Source: Cladocopium goreaui (taxonomy: Eukaryota > Sar > Dinophyceae > Suessiales > Symbiodiniaceae). Taken from it: DNA of 64,000 bases. Shown here piece after piece: positions 52,863-62,934 of the stretch. The stretch lies in the NCBI GenBank assembly GCA_947184155.2, contig CAMXCT020001380.1:284501-348500 (forward strand). The letters are read 5' to 3'. The notes under the pieces are model-generated. The model searched no databases. It saw only the letters and a program-made list of their open reading frames with translations, and had not been told where the DNA came from. A program made the position numbers and the translations under genes. Positions within the stretch are counted from its first letter, which is position 1. Every line of letters starts with the position of its first letter.

Positions 52863-54903
52863 GGGACGGAACTGCTCCTGTAACGAGGACAACTCTGCTG
52901 GATGTTGGTACCGGCACAGGCTTGGGGCGGGTGGTTTGCGTCTCTCCAAAATTCTCAAGACCAAACCACCTGACATTGTTGCATGTTCTTTGCAGATAGA
53001 ATCATCCTGGTAGCATCTCCGCGCAGCGAATTTCCATCGTTAATGATCGATGTTGTCTTGCCCGTGGGACTTTGGCCCCTCCCATCAACTCAGGGTGCTC
53101 CCAACAGGCGCAAAGGGCGCCACGTTTCTCCAGGTGCACTGCTGCCGTTCTTCCAGGAGTCAGGAGCTGATCTGTCGAAGGTCACATGGGTTGACCTCTC
53201 CGCTGGGATGTTGAGCTTCGCGCGCCAGCGACCTTTGGCGGAGACTGGGAGACTCGGGGAGACTGGATGAAATGAATGGATGCTTTTCTTGTAGCCCCGA
53301 GTTTTTTTTTCCAATTCTCAGTTTCGTTCATGTGATGGAGGGTTTCAGATCCCAACAAGAATCTTTTTGTGGCACCAGTGCTGCGCCCAATGGCTTGAAT
53401 GAAATCAACTATTTTCCAATGACACACCTACGTCTCTTTGTATATTTCCCATGTTTGTTGGCTAAATCAATATATCTCCATTTTCATTCACAAAGTCTGG
53501 TTGAATCCTCATGCTTGATGGTGAAATGCATACTATCATTTCCATCCCCTTCTTTGTCGACAATCCCCATGTTTAGCGATATGGTATTCGTCACTATTGG
53601 TTATATGCCCATATTTGTTGATTCAATTCAATCCCATTATAAGTTGTATCCGTAGTATACGCATTGTCACCCCATCATATCCCAATGATATCCCGCTGAT
53701 GTCGTTGATTACACTCCTATCAAACTCCATCATGGAAACCCCCAAGAATAGATAGAATCGTAATTCATCACAATGTTAAACTTTATTGCACTTTTACTTT
53801 CTATTATTTTTGGTGGGCTTACCTTGATAGTGGATTTTCCAAATGTCCAGCTCCCAGGCTTTCCCCAGGTGAAGTTCGTTCAGGACGATGTGCTGAACTT
53901 CACGGGTGGCCGCTACGATCGGGTGGTGCCTGGGGTTGGAAAATACATGGAGTTACAGGATGCAAACAAATGCTATTAATATTATCATTATAATATGAAT
54001 ATTATTCAAAACAATATTGTAATTCTGATGATGATGATGATGATTAATCAGTCTTGCCATTGTTATCATTGTTATCATTGTTATCATGTATATGTATTTG
54101 TATGTGTATATGAATATGTATACGTATGTTTATGTATACGTATACGTATACTATATCACCAGCCAAATTAATTTCTGAGCAGGGAATCCAAGACTGCCTA
54201 CGAATGTATATCCAACAATGATGAACTACTAGTATGTGCAATTTGACAGTCTTTTTTCTTCAACTATGTGCGCATGAGCCATGGTGGCCATGGTGCGCAT
54301 CGTCCGATTTCCAGCATGATTTTCCAAGTCACGGCTACATGGCATGGTCCTGAACCTCGATGACAAAAATGAGACCAGCCAATCTGTTTGGTCGGGGGAT
54401 CAAGGTCTTCAATGCTTGTTTCGGAAATCTCTACGACCCCGTGGCTGTGCTGCAGCATGTTGCGCGGGAACTCTTGTCCGAGGGGGGACTTGTAGTCAGG
54501 TTCTCAGACTTTTTTGACTTTTGAGTTCAGCTTGGTGGCGCCATTTCCTGCTGCAACCCTTGGAGATGCTCCTTTTCAACTGGTTCATTTTTTTTTGTGT
54601 ATCCGATACCACAGGTCATCAGCCATCCTTTGGGTCGAGCATGGCTGCGAACTTTACAGGAAAAAGATCCACAGATGGCAGACGCCTCAGGACAACAGAT
54701 TTTTGGGCCCTGTCCCCATCCGAGTGAGTCACTGTGAGATCTGTCAGGACAGTATGGGATGGAGTAAGGGATGGTATCCATAATTCTGTTGGTTATATAA
54801 CCGTTTTTCATACCCTGAAAAAATCCACTTGCGATTTTTAAAATGGCTGCAGGTTCTGCACGATCTTCCGGGAAGTGAAGGTCTGAAACAGATGCTGGCA
54901 CAG
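52863..54903 (+). CDS. SAM-dependent methyltransferase (class I), multi-exon, partial
   Basis: Small exon-like pieces in the order of a Rossmann methyltransferase: 52863-52930 (TTLLDVGTGTGLGR, SAM-binding motif I); 53134-about 53232 (ALLPFFQESGADLSKVTWVD, then LSAGMLSFARQR, motif II); 53869-53922 (VKFVQDDVLNFTGGRYDR, motif III); 54405-54494 (VFNACFGNLYDPVAVLQHVA, then RELLSEGGLV); 54853-54903 (VLHDLPGSEGLKQMLAQ). AG acceptors and GT donors bound them. Reading phases between the first two pieces do not join perfectly, so a small exon may be missing. The start and later exons were not found. The layout resembles UbiE/Coq5-like or generic methyltransferases; the substrate cannot be told. Confidence 0.7.
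54040..54150. repeat. TTGTTATCA and TATGTATACG microsatellites
   Basis: GATGATGATGA, then TTGTTATCA repeated, then TATGTATACGTATAC; within a methyltransferase intron. Confidence 0.8.
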
Positions 54904-56590
54904 GTGCGAATCCCTGGTACAGATGCCTTGATTCCTCCCTCAGTTTCTTTCATGACACATGCATTTTCCACGGCAGCTTAGAAGCTTCATTTAGGGCTAG
55001 AACTTCGAATTTCGGGACACTTCACCGTTTTGGGATTCTCTGTTTCCTCCCGTGGATCGATATCGATGGAGGTCCCAGAGCTTGCACTCGAATCTCTGGA
55101 AGATGAAGCCGATTATTATTGCCTGGTACTCAAGAGGCGTTGAGGTCAGGTGAATCGATCGAGAACTTCAGATGTCAAGCTCCGCAGTGTCCGACTGCAC
55201 CAAAACCATAGCAGAAAAGGATGAAAACGATTGCCTGTGGCCAAAGAGCCATGGTAAATTAGGACCCAGACCAGTGCACAGATAGGCTTCTGGCTGAAAA
55301 GACACTGCAACGTCCTGATGTCAGGATGTTTCATGTTTCATCGATATGTTTACTGCACTTGACCCAGTAGATCTGGCCTTCCAATTCGTGATTTCTCCAA
55401 CAGTTGACCTGACCAAACCACCATTTGACATGGCTCCGCTTGGCTCCGCTTGGCGTTTTGCCAACAAGCAACCGTGGGGTCCCCGGCTGGAGATGAAGTC
55501 TACAGCCTGAGGCCAGGTTCAAAAACCATCGAAGATGTTGGCGGTCAAAATCTTTGACGATGCAATATATATATATTATATTGATATTTGTGGATGAATA
55601 CTGTATTTTTCCTGAGCACCAGCTCCTTTGATGTTGATGGATAGCAGGGAGGGTCTTGATCCATACCGATTGAAGATTTGTTGGACAGGTCATCCTGGAG
55701 GTGCTTGCATTGTCCGGTGCGCTCGCTGTACAATTTGCTCTCAGAGGTATCATCCTTTGTGGTCGACGTTGCTGTCAGGTACCGAACATTTTTAGTGGGC
55801 TCCCTAGAAACAACACTTTTTCTCATAGGTCAGATGCTCTTTTTTTGGATTCAGCATGATTGCTTCAGAAGTTGAGACGTTTCAGGAGCTGATGTCAGGG
55901 GCATCCTGAGGTCATACAAAGATGGCAAGCGAAACCAAGTTTGATCCCCAGCCCACCAAACGCTTGTGGAAGACTGACTCAACACATCTCAAATATTGAA
56001 TCATTGAACAAACTGTTTTTTTTTGTGTATGTTTGTTGTTGACTTGTCCCCGAATCATACTCCCAGTTTTCTTGCTGGTTAATGTGTTTGTGCAAAACTG
56101 GGGCCCCCCAATTTCAGTGGTTTATCATCACTTATACCGTGAAAATTGGATGATTTCCCCTGTTCCCTTGACAGATTCAAACATCACATTGTTGCTTCTC
56201 TGTTCCATTGTACCTAAATTTTAACTATAACCAAATATTACTGGTTCAACAACATTTTTTGGATGGTCAAGCTTTCACTTGAAATTCGGATTGAGGAAAT
56301 CCCACCATTTTGGGGTGGTTCGTCCACGACCCCGTCACGCCACAGACCCATTGTCCCGACCGCCTTGGACACCAGCGTTGCCGACGATTTAAATTTAGGT
56401 AATCAAACATGAATCTATTGCCTCAGTATGCTGATGGTATATACCATATATACCATTAAACATGGCATATTATACCATCAATATACCATTAAACATGGCA
56501 ATGGCAAGTTGCCGACTGGATCATTTTCCCAGCTATCAACCTCCATTTGAGCCAGTTCTGGCGACGGTCGTTGGGACAGTGCCTTGTCTG
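54904..56590. other. Probable further introns or spacer of the methyltransferase gene
   Basis: Several AG-bounded short open pieces exist but none could be matched to a family. An AT run is at 55563-55585. Confidence 0.3.
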
Positions 56591-56598
56591 CTGTGCTT

Positions 56599-56702
56599 TA
56601 CCCTGTGGTAAACTAACAGTTTGCCATGGAACACCATTGTTAGTAGGTAAATCAAGTATAAATGGGGATTTTTTCATAGCTATGTTAGTTTACCAGAGGG
56701 TA
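56599..56702. repeat. Introner/MITE-like element, complete copy
   Basis: 104 bp. Left end TACCCTGTGGTAAACTAACA, right end TGTTAGTTTACCAGAGGGTA, inverted copies with a single mismatch (CTGTGG against CTCTGG) over 20 bases. Confidence 0.75.
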
Positions 56703-56939
56703 ATGAAGATTTTGCCAAGTTCAATCTAGGAACAGAAAATATATGGGACTGTGATACACCTGGAGTTTGCGCGGATTGACATATGTTTTTGCAATCAGGG
56801 AACTGTACGGCATGGTTTTACAGTACTGCCTATAGAGGTCAGTGCATCCAATAATCTATATAAAAGGGGCACAAGAAAGACCACATCAGGGAAGGATCAT
56901 TCGTGGGATTAAATGGAATTAATAGATATGAAGAGGGCT

Positions 56940-57385
56940 TCATCCATGTGTGTATATATATACATACACACACTATAGTTATAGGTTATAAGTTACAGAT
57001 ACATGTATGTATATACAATACTATATATATATACATACACATGTAAAATAATATATATATATAGTTATATATATAGATAATATAATATATAGATAATATA
57101 ATATATAAATAATATAATATATAGATATAGATAATATAATATAAGATATAATATAATATAATATTAAATATAATATAATATAATATTAAATATAATATAA
57201 TATAATATTAAATATAATATAATATAATATTAAATATAATATACTATAATATTAAATATAATATACTATAATATTAAACATAATATAATATAATATTAAA
57301 TATAATATAATATAATATTAAATATAATATAATATTAAATATAATATAATATAATATTAAATATAATATTATATATATATATATT
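56940..57385. repeat. A+T-only satellite
   Basis: AC/AT microsatellite, then from about 57140 to 57365 a TATTAAATATAATATAATA unit repeated with small changes (about 27-28 bp period). It ends ~150 bp before the first virus-like sequence. Confidence 0.92.
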
Positions 57386-57554
57386 AATACACACATAAAT
57401 CTACCCAGCCCGGGCTTGACCCCTGAAAGTCGAGGCTGCCGTGGTGTCTTGGCTTTGCTCTGGACACAGTGGCCTCATTCTGATCCTGGCCCTGTGTAGC
57501 AGCTTGGTGCGCCCCGGTTTCATCCGGTGCACCGGTTGGAACGAAATGGGACTT

Positions 57555-58046
57555 ACCATGAAGGTGAACTATTATAAGGGCGGTTTCCAAGAAGTGTTGA
57601 AACCTCATAACCTTCTTTATCATCCCCTTTCGTGGGAAAGCGGAACATCAATTGCTCAAAGATACTATGAAAACATTGATTTATCCTTTCAGTTAAGTAT
57701 TGGAAATACTGTCATACCCGAAATGCCAACGATGGGGGTTGCTGACAACTACAAGCATCTACAAGAAACACGAAACAATCACGTTTCAATAAAACCTCAT
57801 ATGTAGAGGACGAATTCCTTTTTAGCGGGGTTCAACCTCAAGAAACTCAACAGTGCCAATTACACTGGACTGAATTTGAAGAACAATTCAAATATGGTTG
57901 TCCGTGTTAAGCCATTGTATGGAACAGACCTATATACAACAGACAACGGGACTGATACTGGACTGATGCCTGACAAAATGTATATCGTTATTGAACACGA
58001 ATGTATCTTGGAGATAAAAGCCCAATCTGTCATTTTCTATGACTAA
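57555..58046 (+). pseudogene. Virus-like structural protein C-terminal part, interrupted by TAG (capsid candidate)
   Basis: From about 57557 (MKVNYYKGGFQEV) the frame runs to TAG at 57804-57806 and goes on in the same frame to TAA at 58044-58046. The downstream part (GFNLKKLNSANYTGLNL, MVVRVKPLYGTDLY, MYIVIEHECILEIKA) is rich in beta-strand-forming residues, like the end of a jelly-roll capsid protein. The start is missing: upstream is the A+T satellite and host-like sequence. It converges with the minus-strand genes behind it. The capsid idea rests on composition and on the integrase nearby; no diagnostic motif was seen. Confidence 0.4.
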
Positions 58047-58093
58047 AAACGATAGTGGATAATTAATAAAATTATAATGAATAATTTTATTAA

Positions 58094-59450
58094 TTATTTT
58101 GATTTTAATTTTGGATAGATGATTGACTTGTAAAGTTCCTTCGCTTCCTTTAGATACTGTTTCTTATCCTCTCCCTTGCTTGATTTCCATTTACCATATA
58201 CCTCTTGAAACCTTTGATAGTCTCCTGTGTCTATGCTTTTGCTGTTGTTCATCTCTTCAAACTTCTCTCTTATCACTTGTATTCCTACCTTGCTTGGTGA
58301 TATTGCTTTGTTCATTGTTGGTTTCCTGACTGGTGCTTTTGATGAAGATGACGCCCCTGTTTCTTCCTGTGCTGTCTCTGCTTCATCTACATTGGGTGTC
58401 TTGTTGTCTTTGGGGATGTTGATTGTTGCTCCTAATGCTTGTGGTTGGGGTTGCTTCCTCTTACTCTTCTTGCTTTGGGTGGTTTGGTGGTTGTGGATGG
58501 GTCTTCCTGAAATTCTCTCTTCTCCTGCATTGGCGGTTTTGGTTTCTGCCTCTTTGCTTTGGACTGTCTCACGCTTAAGGGCTTCCTCTTTTCTGCTGTT
58601 GGTATTGCGGTTGTGTCGCGAAAGCCTCGCGAGGCTTCTGCCGAAGCGTCCATTGGTTCATTGACATTGGGCACTACATCCACGTTCATCTTTGATTTTT
58701 CCTCCTTTAACTTCTTTTGGTGATTTACCTTTTTGACTTGTTTGCGGATTAGTTTTTGTGTTGGTTTTATCTTGGACGGTTTCTCTTCCTCGTCTTCGTC
58801 GGGTATGATGGCGTCTGTCAGTTTTGATGCTATTAGTCCTCCTATTGACCCTCCCTTTGCTGTTCCTCCTGCTGTGGCGACTGCTTTGATGACGGGTTTG
58901 GATGATTTAAGGAATTTCTTTAAGATGCTTCTACTGCTTGAAGGCGGTTCTTCGTCTTCTTGTATCCCTGCCGATGCTGTTGCTCCAACGGCGTCGTATG
59001 CTCCTTTGTTTGCTATATAGTGATCTTGTGACTGACTTAAGTTTGCTTGTTCTGCTACTCTCCTTTCGTTCTCTTCCCTCAACTCTGCCTCTCTGTCAAA
59101 GGACATCTCAAAGTCGCTGATGGCGTCGTCCCTCAAGTCGGTCATATCTTCAAAGTCAAGGTTGGGTGTTTCTTCTTCCTTCCTCGCGGTCGCTTCCTCT
59201 GCCATCTTTTTGAAGTTCATTTGCTGTAAGTCTGCTGGGTGGATGTTGTTTGTGTTCAGTGCTTGACCCTGCGGACTTTCGTGAAAATACCAAGCGTTCC
59301 TATCAAATATTTTTCTGATGTCATTGGTTTTGAACTTTTCCCTGTCTATTTCCTTGATGAGTTCCGCATAAGTGGGTATTCGTGTCAATCTTTTGTGTTG
59401 ATTACTTCTGCTGTCATTGCTATATATTAATACTTTAGATTTTTATATTA
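58094..59450 (-). pseudogene. Virus-like island gene, unrecognised, probable frameshifts
   Basis: The main frame (58432-about 59435) has an N-terminal segment (RIPTYAELIKEIDREKF, IRKIFDRNAWYFHESPQG), an acidic coiled region, a Gly/Ala-rich hydrophobic stretch (VIKAVATAGGTAKGGSIGG) and a very basic tail. No ATG fits the start in frame. An ATG at about 59420 is in another frame and would join after one added A in the AAAA run near 59391. At the 3' end the frame stops (TAG) at 58432, but the overlapping frame from about 58490 to 58094 continues in similar style (IQVIREKFEEMN, YKSIIYPKLKSK). Both points suggest single-base indels in one ~440-residue protein. Hydrophobic Gly/Ala segment plus basic tail would suit a minor virion protein; this is speculation. 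Confidence 0.45.
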
Positions 59451-59887
59451 ATCTTGTGTGTCGCCTCTCAACCACTGTTTGTATTCATCAATTCTCTGTT
59501 TCATATTCTGGACGTTCGCCCCGTAATCTTCCAATCTGTGATTTTTCCTCACCTCCCTCAACCTTGTCATTTCGTTCTGTAGCATCTCATTCTCTTCCTT
59601 CATCCTCTGCTTTACTTGTAAGACCTTGTAATCGTGCTCGGTGTTGTGATATTCAAGAAGGTAAAGATGATGGTTGTGAGTTGGCATCCTTGCCGTGTTG
59701 CTGTCGTTGTGGTAGTAGTGGTCATAACTACTATACACTTTTTTCTTCTGTCTGGCATTTCGGGCGTTCCGCTCCTGTAGTTGGCACTTTTGTTTGAATG
59801 GACGGTTTGTCTTCTGTTGATGTCCTTGCGGACGTTTTCGTAGATGTCTGTTTTGTTGAGTTCTATTTTCTGTTCCTTGATGTTCAT
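59448..59887 (-). pseudogene. Virus-like island coiled-coil protein, one frameshift
   Basis: ATG at 59887 (MNIKEQKIELNKTDIYENV) runs well to about 59810. From there the protein-like frame is another one, through KCQLQERNARNARQKKK and HNDSNTAR to a coiled coil (QRMKEENEMLQNEMTRLREV) and TAA near 59448. Joining needs one base change in the ACAAACCGTCC region. Function unknown. Confidence 0.5.
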
Positions 59888-59903
59888 TTTTATATATAAT
59901 ACT

Positions 59904-60248
59904 TTATAAAATTTTTGATGCTAAAGATTTCAATTTCTCTCTCGTCGCTTTGTTCTTTTCCTCTTTGGCTTTGTTGTAGGTGTCTCTGGCGGACATCGCA
60001 CTTTGTAGTTCTTCCTTTATTTGTTTTACAAGGTCGCTTTTGAATGCTTCAGGGTCAAAAGGTGGTTTCGCCCTTGACGGTCTTACCCTTTTGGGTTTTG
60101 GCGCTGGTTGTGGTTTCTCTTGAACTGGTGTTTCATTTGTTTCTTCTGGTTTCTCCTCTTCCTTCGGTGCTTCTTCCTGTGTTGGTTCTGGTATGGTTTC
60201 TTCCTTTGGTTCTTCATTATCAATCTCTTTTACGACTACCTCTGTCAT
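59904..60248 (-). CDS. Virus-like island acidic/proline-rich protein, unrecognised
   Basis: 114 aa, intact, ATG 60248, TAA stop. N-terminal half Glu/Pro/Lys-rich and low-complexity (EEPKEETIPEPTQEEAPKEE); C-terminal half basic and helical (FKSDLVKQIKEELQSAMSAR). The start follows an A+T-only stretch, as at the neighbouring minus-strand genes. No family recognised. Confidence 0.6.
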   Translation of the reverse strand: MTEVVVKEIDNEEPKEETIPEPTQEEAPKEEEKPEETNETPVQEKPQPAPKPKRVRPSRAKPPFDPEAFKSDLVKQIKEELQSAMSARDTYNKAKEEKNKATREKLKSLASKIL

Positions 60249-60271
60249 ATATTAATATTATAGATAATTTT

Positions 60272-61213
60272 TTATACTTTCAAAATCTCGTGCCTCAAAT
60301 AAGGTTTGTTCAATCCTTCCAGTTTGAAGGTTCTGTTTCCGACGTAATCGTATTCTATCTTGACGATTTTGTAGGATTGATTGCTCCATTTTGAGTTATA
60401 CTCCTTCCTCTCGGTGTAGTTGTCTTTTTTCTTCTCAAAAACCTTCACCATATCATTCACTTTCACCTCTGGGTATTTGCGGGTGTTCTTTTCCCTCCTT
60501 GTCAAATTCACCCTGACGTTCATATGGTTCTTGTCGTCGTGGGCATCCTTGGGTTTCATTTTGGTTGATGAATGGACGGTGTCGTTGTATTTATCCAACG
60601 CTTTGGACAACATAACAGTCCAACTACCACGATTAAACCTCACCCTGTCGTGTATCATATTCTTCATTGTCCTTATGAAACGCTCCACAGCATTGGCGTG
60701 AGTTAGGGTGACGACGTGAGTGATGCCTTCTTTCTCAAAGAACTCTTTTACCCCTGCTTGGAAGGCACGGTCATTATCACTATAAACGGACATCGGAAAA
60801 CCCATTTTGTTGAAACTCTCTTTCATCGCCGATAATGTAATTGGTCCGGATTTTTCTTTCATGGGGACGACGTTTGCCAACTTGCTGAAGATGTCAATGA
60901 CCACCAACCCGTATCTCGGTTCGTCGTTCTTGATGGGAATTTTCGTCTCTGGTTCTTTAGTTAGGGATTTCATATCCATTATGTCAATCTGATATTCAAA
61001 CCTTGCGAAGGGTGCGGTGTAGGAGTTTGAACCCCTGTATTTTCTAATCTGTTTGTTGGGCTGTTTCCTCATAAAGTTTTCCACATCTACCCTGTTGATG
61101 GTCTGGTCTTGTTCCTTGGCTTTCTTGAGGGTCTCATTGATTGAACCGAAGCCCGTTTCAAGATTGTAATAGACATTGCTTATGATGTCATCTCGTGATA
61201 GTCTCCTTGCCAT
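60272..61213 (-). CDS. rve-type DDE integrase of virus-like island
   Basis: 313 aa from ATG 61213, TAA stop, intact. An N-terminal helical part leads to an RNase H-fold integrase core: FEYQIDIMDMKS (first Asp), YGLVVIDIFSKLANVVPMK, MSVYSDNDRAFQ (second Asp), THANAVERFIRTMKN (Glu). The C-terminal part (VKVNDMVKVFEKKK, SYKIVKIEYDYVGNRTFKL) looks like an SH3-like or chromo-type integrase tail. This arrangement without reverse transcriptase is known from Polintons, Polinton-like viruses and some virophages, where the enzyme inserts the linear DNA genome. It heads the minus-strand cluster and is divergent from the + strand genes. Confidence 0.88.
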   Translation of the reverse strand: MARRLSRDDIISNVYYNLETGFGSINETLKKAKEQDQTINRVDVENFMRKQPNKQIRKYRGSNSYTAPFARFEYQIDIMDMKSLTKEPETKIPIKNDEPRYGLVVIDIFSKLANVVPMKEKSGPITLSAMKESFNKMGFPMSVYSDNDRAFQAGVKEFFEKEGITHVVTLTHANAVERFIRTMKNMIHDRVRFNRGSWTVMLSKALDKYNDTVHSSTKMKPKDAHDDKNHMNVRVNLTRREKNTRKYPEVKVNDMVKVFEKKKDNYTERKEYNSKWSNQSYKIVKIEYDYVGNRTFKLEGLNKPYLRHEILKV

Positions 61214-61259
61214 ATATTACAATATTAGATTTTTAAAATTATCAGCAATAAAACATATA

Positions 61260-61291
61260 CTTAAAGAAAAAATGCCTATATATAGTAAGAG
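61260..61291 (+). promoter_or_regulatory. Repeated promoter-like box, copy 1
   Basis: CTTAAAGAAAAAATG then CCTATATATAGTAAGAG, ending 8 nt before ATG 61300. Copies 2 and 3 are at 61741-61772 and 62423-62454. Confidence 0.75.
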
Positions 61292-61299
61292 TGAATAAG

Positions 61300-61722
61300 A
61301 TGACTAAATTTGACTGTGGATGTCGTATTATGACAGATGTTATAACCCTGAACGGAAGAAACCAACCTAATTGGAGCTACTTGCTCAAAACCTTTGTGAA
61401 TGTGTGTGGCAAGTGCTACAGGAAGCAAATAAAATTCCAATATATGGAAAACAAACTTATGGTGATGGAAAAGCAAAGAATGGAAATGTTTTTGGAAAAT
61501 GAGGATGAGGAGGAAGACACATACTTTGACCTGACAGAGTTGAAGGAACATCTCAAAACCCTCCCACCCAATGAAAGACACAAAGTGAAGGATTTTGAGA
61601 GGTTAAGAAACCTCGCCAATGGACAAGACCCCAATGAAGGAATGAGTGAAATTGATATGGTTATAAAGGAACTGGAAGAGGAGGAAAGGGAAAACAAAAA
61701 CCAACCCGAACCCGAAAACTGA
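61300..61722 (+). CDS. Virus-like island zinc-ribbon-like protein
   Basis: 140 aa from ATG 61300 (MTKFDCGCRIMTD); a GTG at 61291 is in frame but falls within the promoter box. C-x-C (FDCGC) and C-x2-C (NVCGKC) about 33 residues apart suggest a zinc site. The rest is helical and acidic (ENEDEEEDTYFDLTELKEHL). TGA stop. No family recognised. First of three + strand genes with the same upstream box. Confidence 0.62.
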   Translation: MTKFDCGCRIMTDVITLNGRNQPNWSYLLKTFVNVCGKCYRKQIKFQYMENKLMVMEKQRMEMFLENEDEEEDTYFDLTELKEHLKTLPPNERHKVKDFERLRNLANGQDPNEGMSEIDMVIKELEEEERENKNQPEPEN

Positions 61723-61740
61723 ACGAGCCCCCAAAAAATA

Positions 61741-61772
61741 CTTAAAGAAAAAATGACTATATATAGTAAGAG
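61741..61772 (+). promoter_or_regulatory. Repeated promoter-like box, copy 2
   Basis: Identical to copy 1 except one base (GACTATA for GCCTATA); ends one base before ATG 61774. The ATG inside the box at 61753 is in frame but is present in copy 1 too, so it is not taken as the start. Confidence 0.75.
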
Positions 61773-61773
61773 G

Positions 61774-62427
61774 ATGCTATTTACTTATAAAAACTGCGGA
61801 TGCTGTAAGAAAGAAATGACTGACATTAAGGTTTTATTGAACAACATTTTTCCGGCTGGAATTTGTGATGAGATATGTAATTACAACCTTCACTGTTCTA
61901 AATGTAAGGACTTGAATGATAAGCAGCGCAGATACATAAAGTTCAATTATCATTTTGACTATTTTAATGATAAAGAACTAACAAGAGTTGAAAAGCAAAT
62001 ATATTTCTTTAAAACAAGGATGGAGAAATCACCTATCTATTTGTCTAATACTAATCGGACAAACACTCGGCAAATGAAAAGAGAAATTGATGTTTTAATG
62101 GATACATCCAAACTCAAGCAAGAATTCAAACACAACAAACTGTTCTTAATGGCGATTAAGTCTTTTGTGAAAAGGGAGTGGAAAACTACCTATCACTTCC
62201 TTAAAAACTTTCACAACCTTACATATATGAAGTATTGTAAGGACAAGCGGGAGTGGTGGTTTCCTCAAAATGATTGGACTTATACATTTAGAAATAGGGA
62301 GTTTCAGGTAAAAGACATTTTGGAAATCTTCTTGCGTGAATACCTTGAAGAACTGTTCAAGGGTTATGAGAAATACTGTAATCAAGAAGAAATAAAAGAG
62401 CACCTACAAAAAGTGATAAATACTTAA
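61774..62427 (+). CDS. Virus-like island Cys-rich protein, unrecognised
   Basis: 217 aa from ATG 61774 (MLFTYKNCGCCKKEMTD). N-terminal Cys clusters (NCGCC; ICDEICNYNLHCSKC) suggest zinc binding as in the gene before, with which it shares the C-x-C start and an MTD(I/V) motif, so the two may be paralogues. The remainder is basic and aromatic (WKTTYHFLKNFHNLTYMKY). TAA stop lies inside the third promoter box. Confidence 0.6.
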   Translation: MLFTYKNCGCCKKEMTDIKVLLNNIFPAGICDEICNYNLHCSKCKDLNDKQRRYIKFNYHFDYFNDKELTRVEKQIYFFKTRMEKSPIYLSNTNRTNTRQMKREIDVLMDTSKLKQEFKHNKLFLMAIKSFVKREWKTTYHFLKNFHNLTYMKYCKDKREWWFPQNDWTYTFRNREFQVKDILEIFLREYLEELFKGYEKYCNQEEIKEHLQKVINT

Positions 62428-62454
62428 AGATAAAATAACTATATATAGTAAGAG
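62423..62454 (+). promoter_or_regulatory. Repeated promoter-like box, copy 3
   Basis: CTTAAAGATAAAATAA then CTATATATAGTAAGAG, ending 3 nt before ATG 62458 and overlapping the preceding stop codon. Confidence 0.75.
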
Positions 62455-62457
62455 AAA

Positions 62458-62934
62458 ATGAGTAGAGCAAAAATTGAGGTTATAGATATAGGTAATATCG
62501 GTTTATATGCTGACTTTGGTAGTGAAAGCGAAGACGATGACTGGGAAAGAAAAGCAATAGAAAAAGAAGATGAAGAGATTAGAGACTTTGTAAGGTGTCA
62601 TCCTATGCCTTCACCAGATGATGAGGAAGGAGACAAATTTTAGAAGAAAGTAATTGACAGGTTGAAAAACGACCAAGGATTAAATGCTATGATAATATAT
62701 TCGTTTGTAAACTTTGACATTATGAAAAAGATGTATGAAAACCTCACTGATAAAAAGGTCATCGTTGATTGTGGTAAGGAACTTAACCGTGATGGAAAAT
62801 GGGATGCTATGGCAATAAATCAAACTCTATTAGCATTAGCAATAGATGAACTGAATGATACAGACAAACCTATCACAAGTCAAGTCAGGATAATTGAACA
62901 CTGGTGGGATGGAATAGGAAAGTGGAAAGCATAA
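62458..62934 (+). pseudogene. Virus-like island gene interrupted by one in-frame TAG
   Basis: ATG 62458 (MSRAKIEVIDIGNIGLYAD) reads 61 codons to TAG at 62641-62643, then continues in the same frame for 96 codons (KKVIDRLKNDQGLNAM, IIEHWWDGIGKWKA) to TAA. Both halves look like protein. Either a recent nonsense mutation or read-through. Function unknown. Confidence 0.55.

Noticed and set aside
58227-58664. Hydrophobic + strand ORF of 145 residues
   Set aside because: Antisense of the minus-strand island gene, which has the better protein character.
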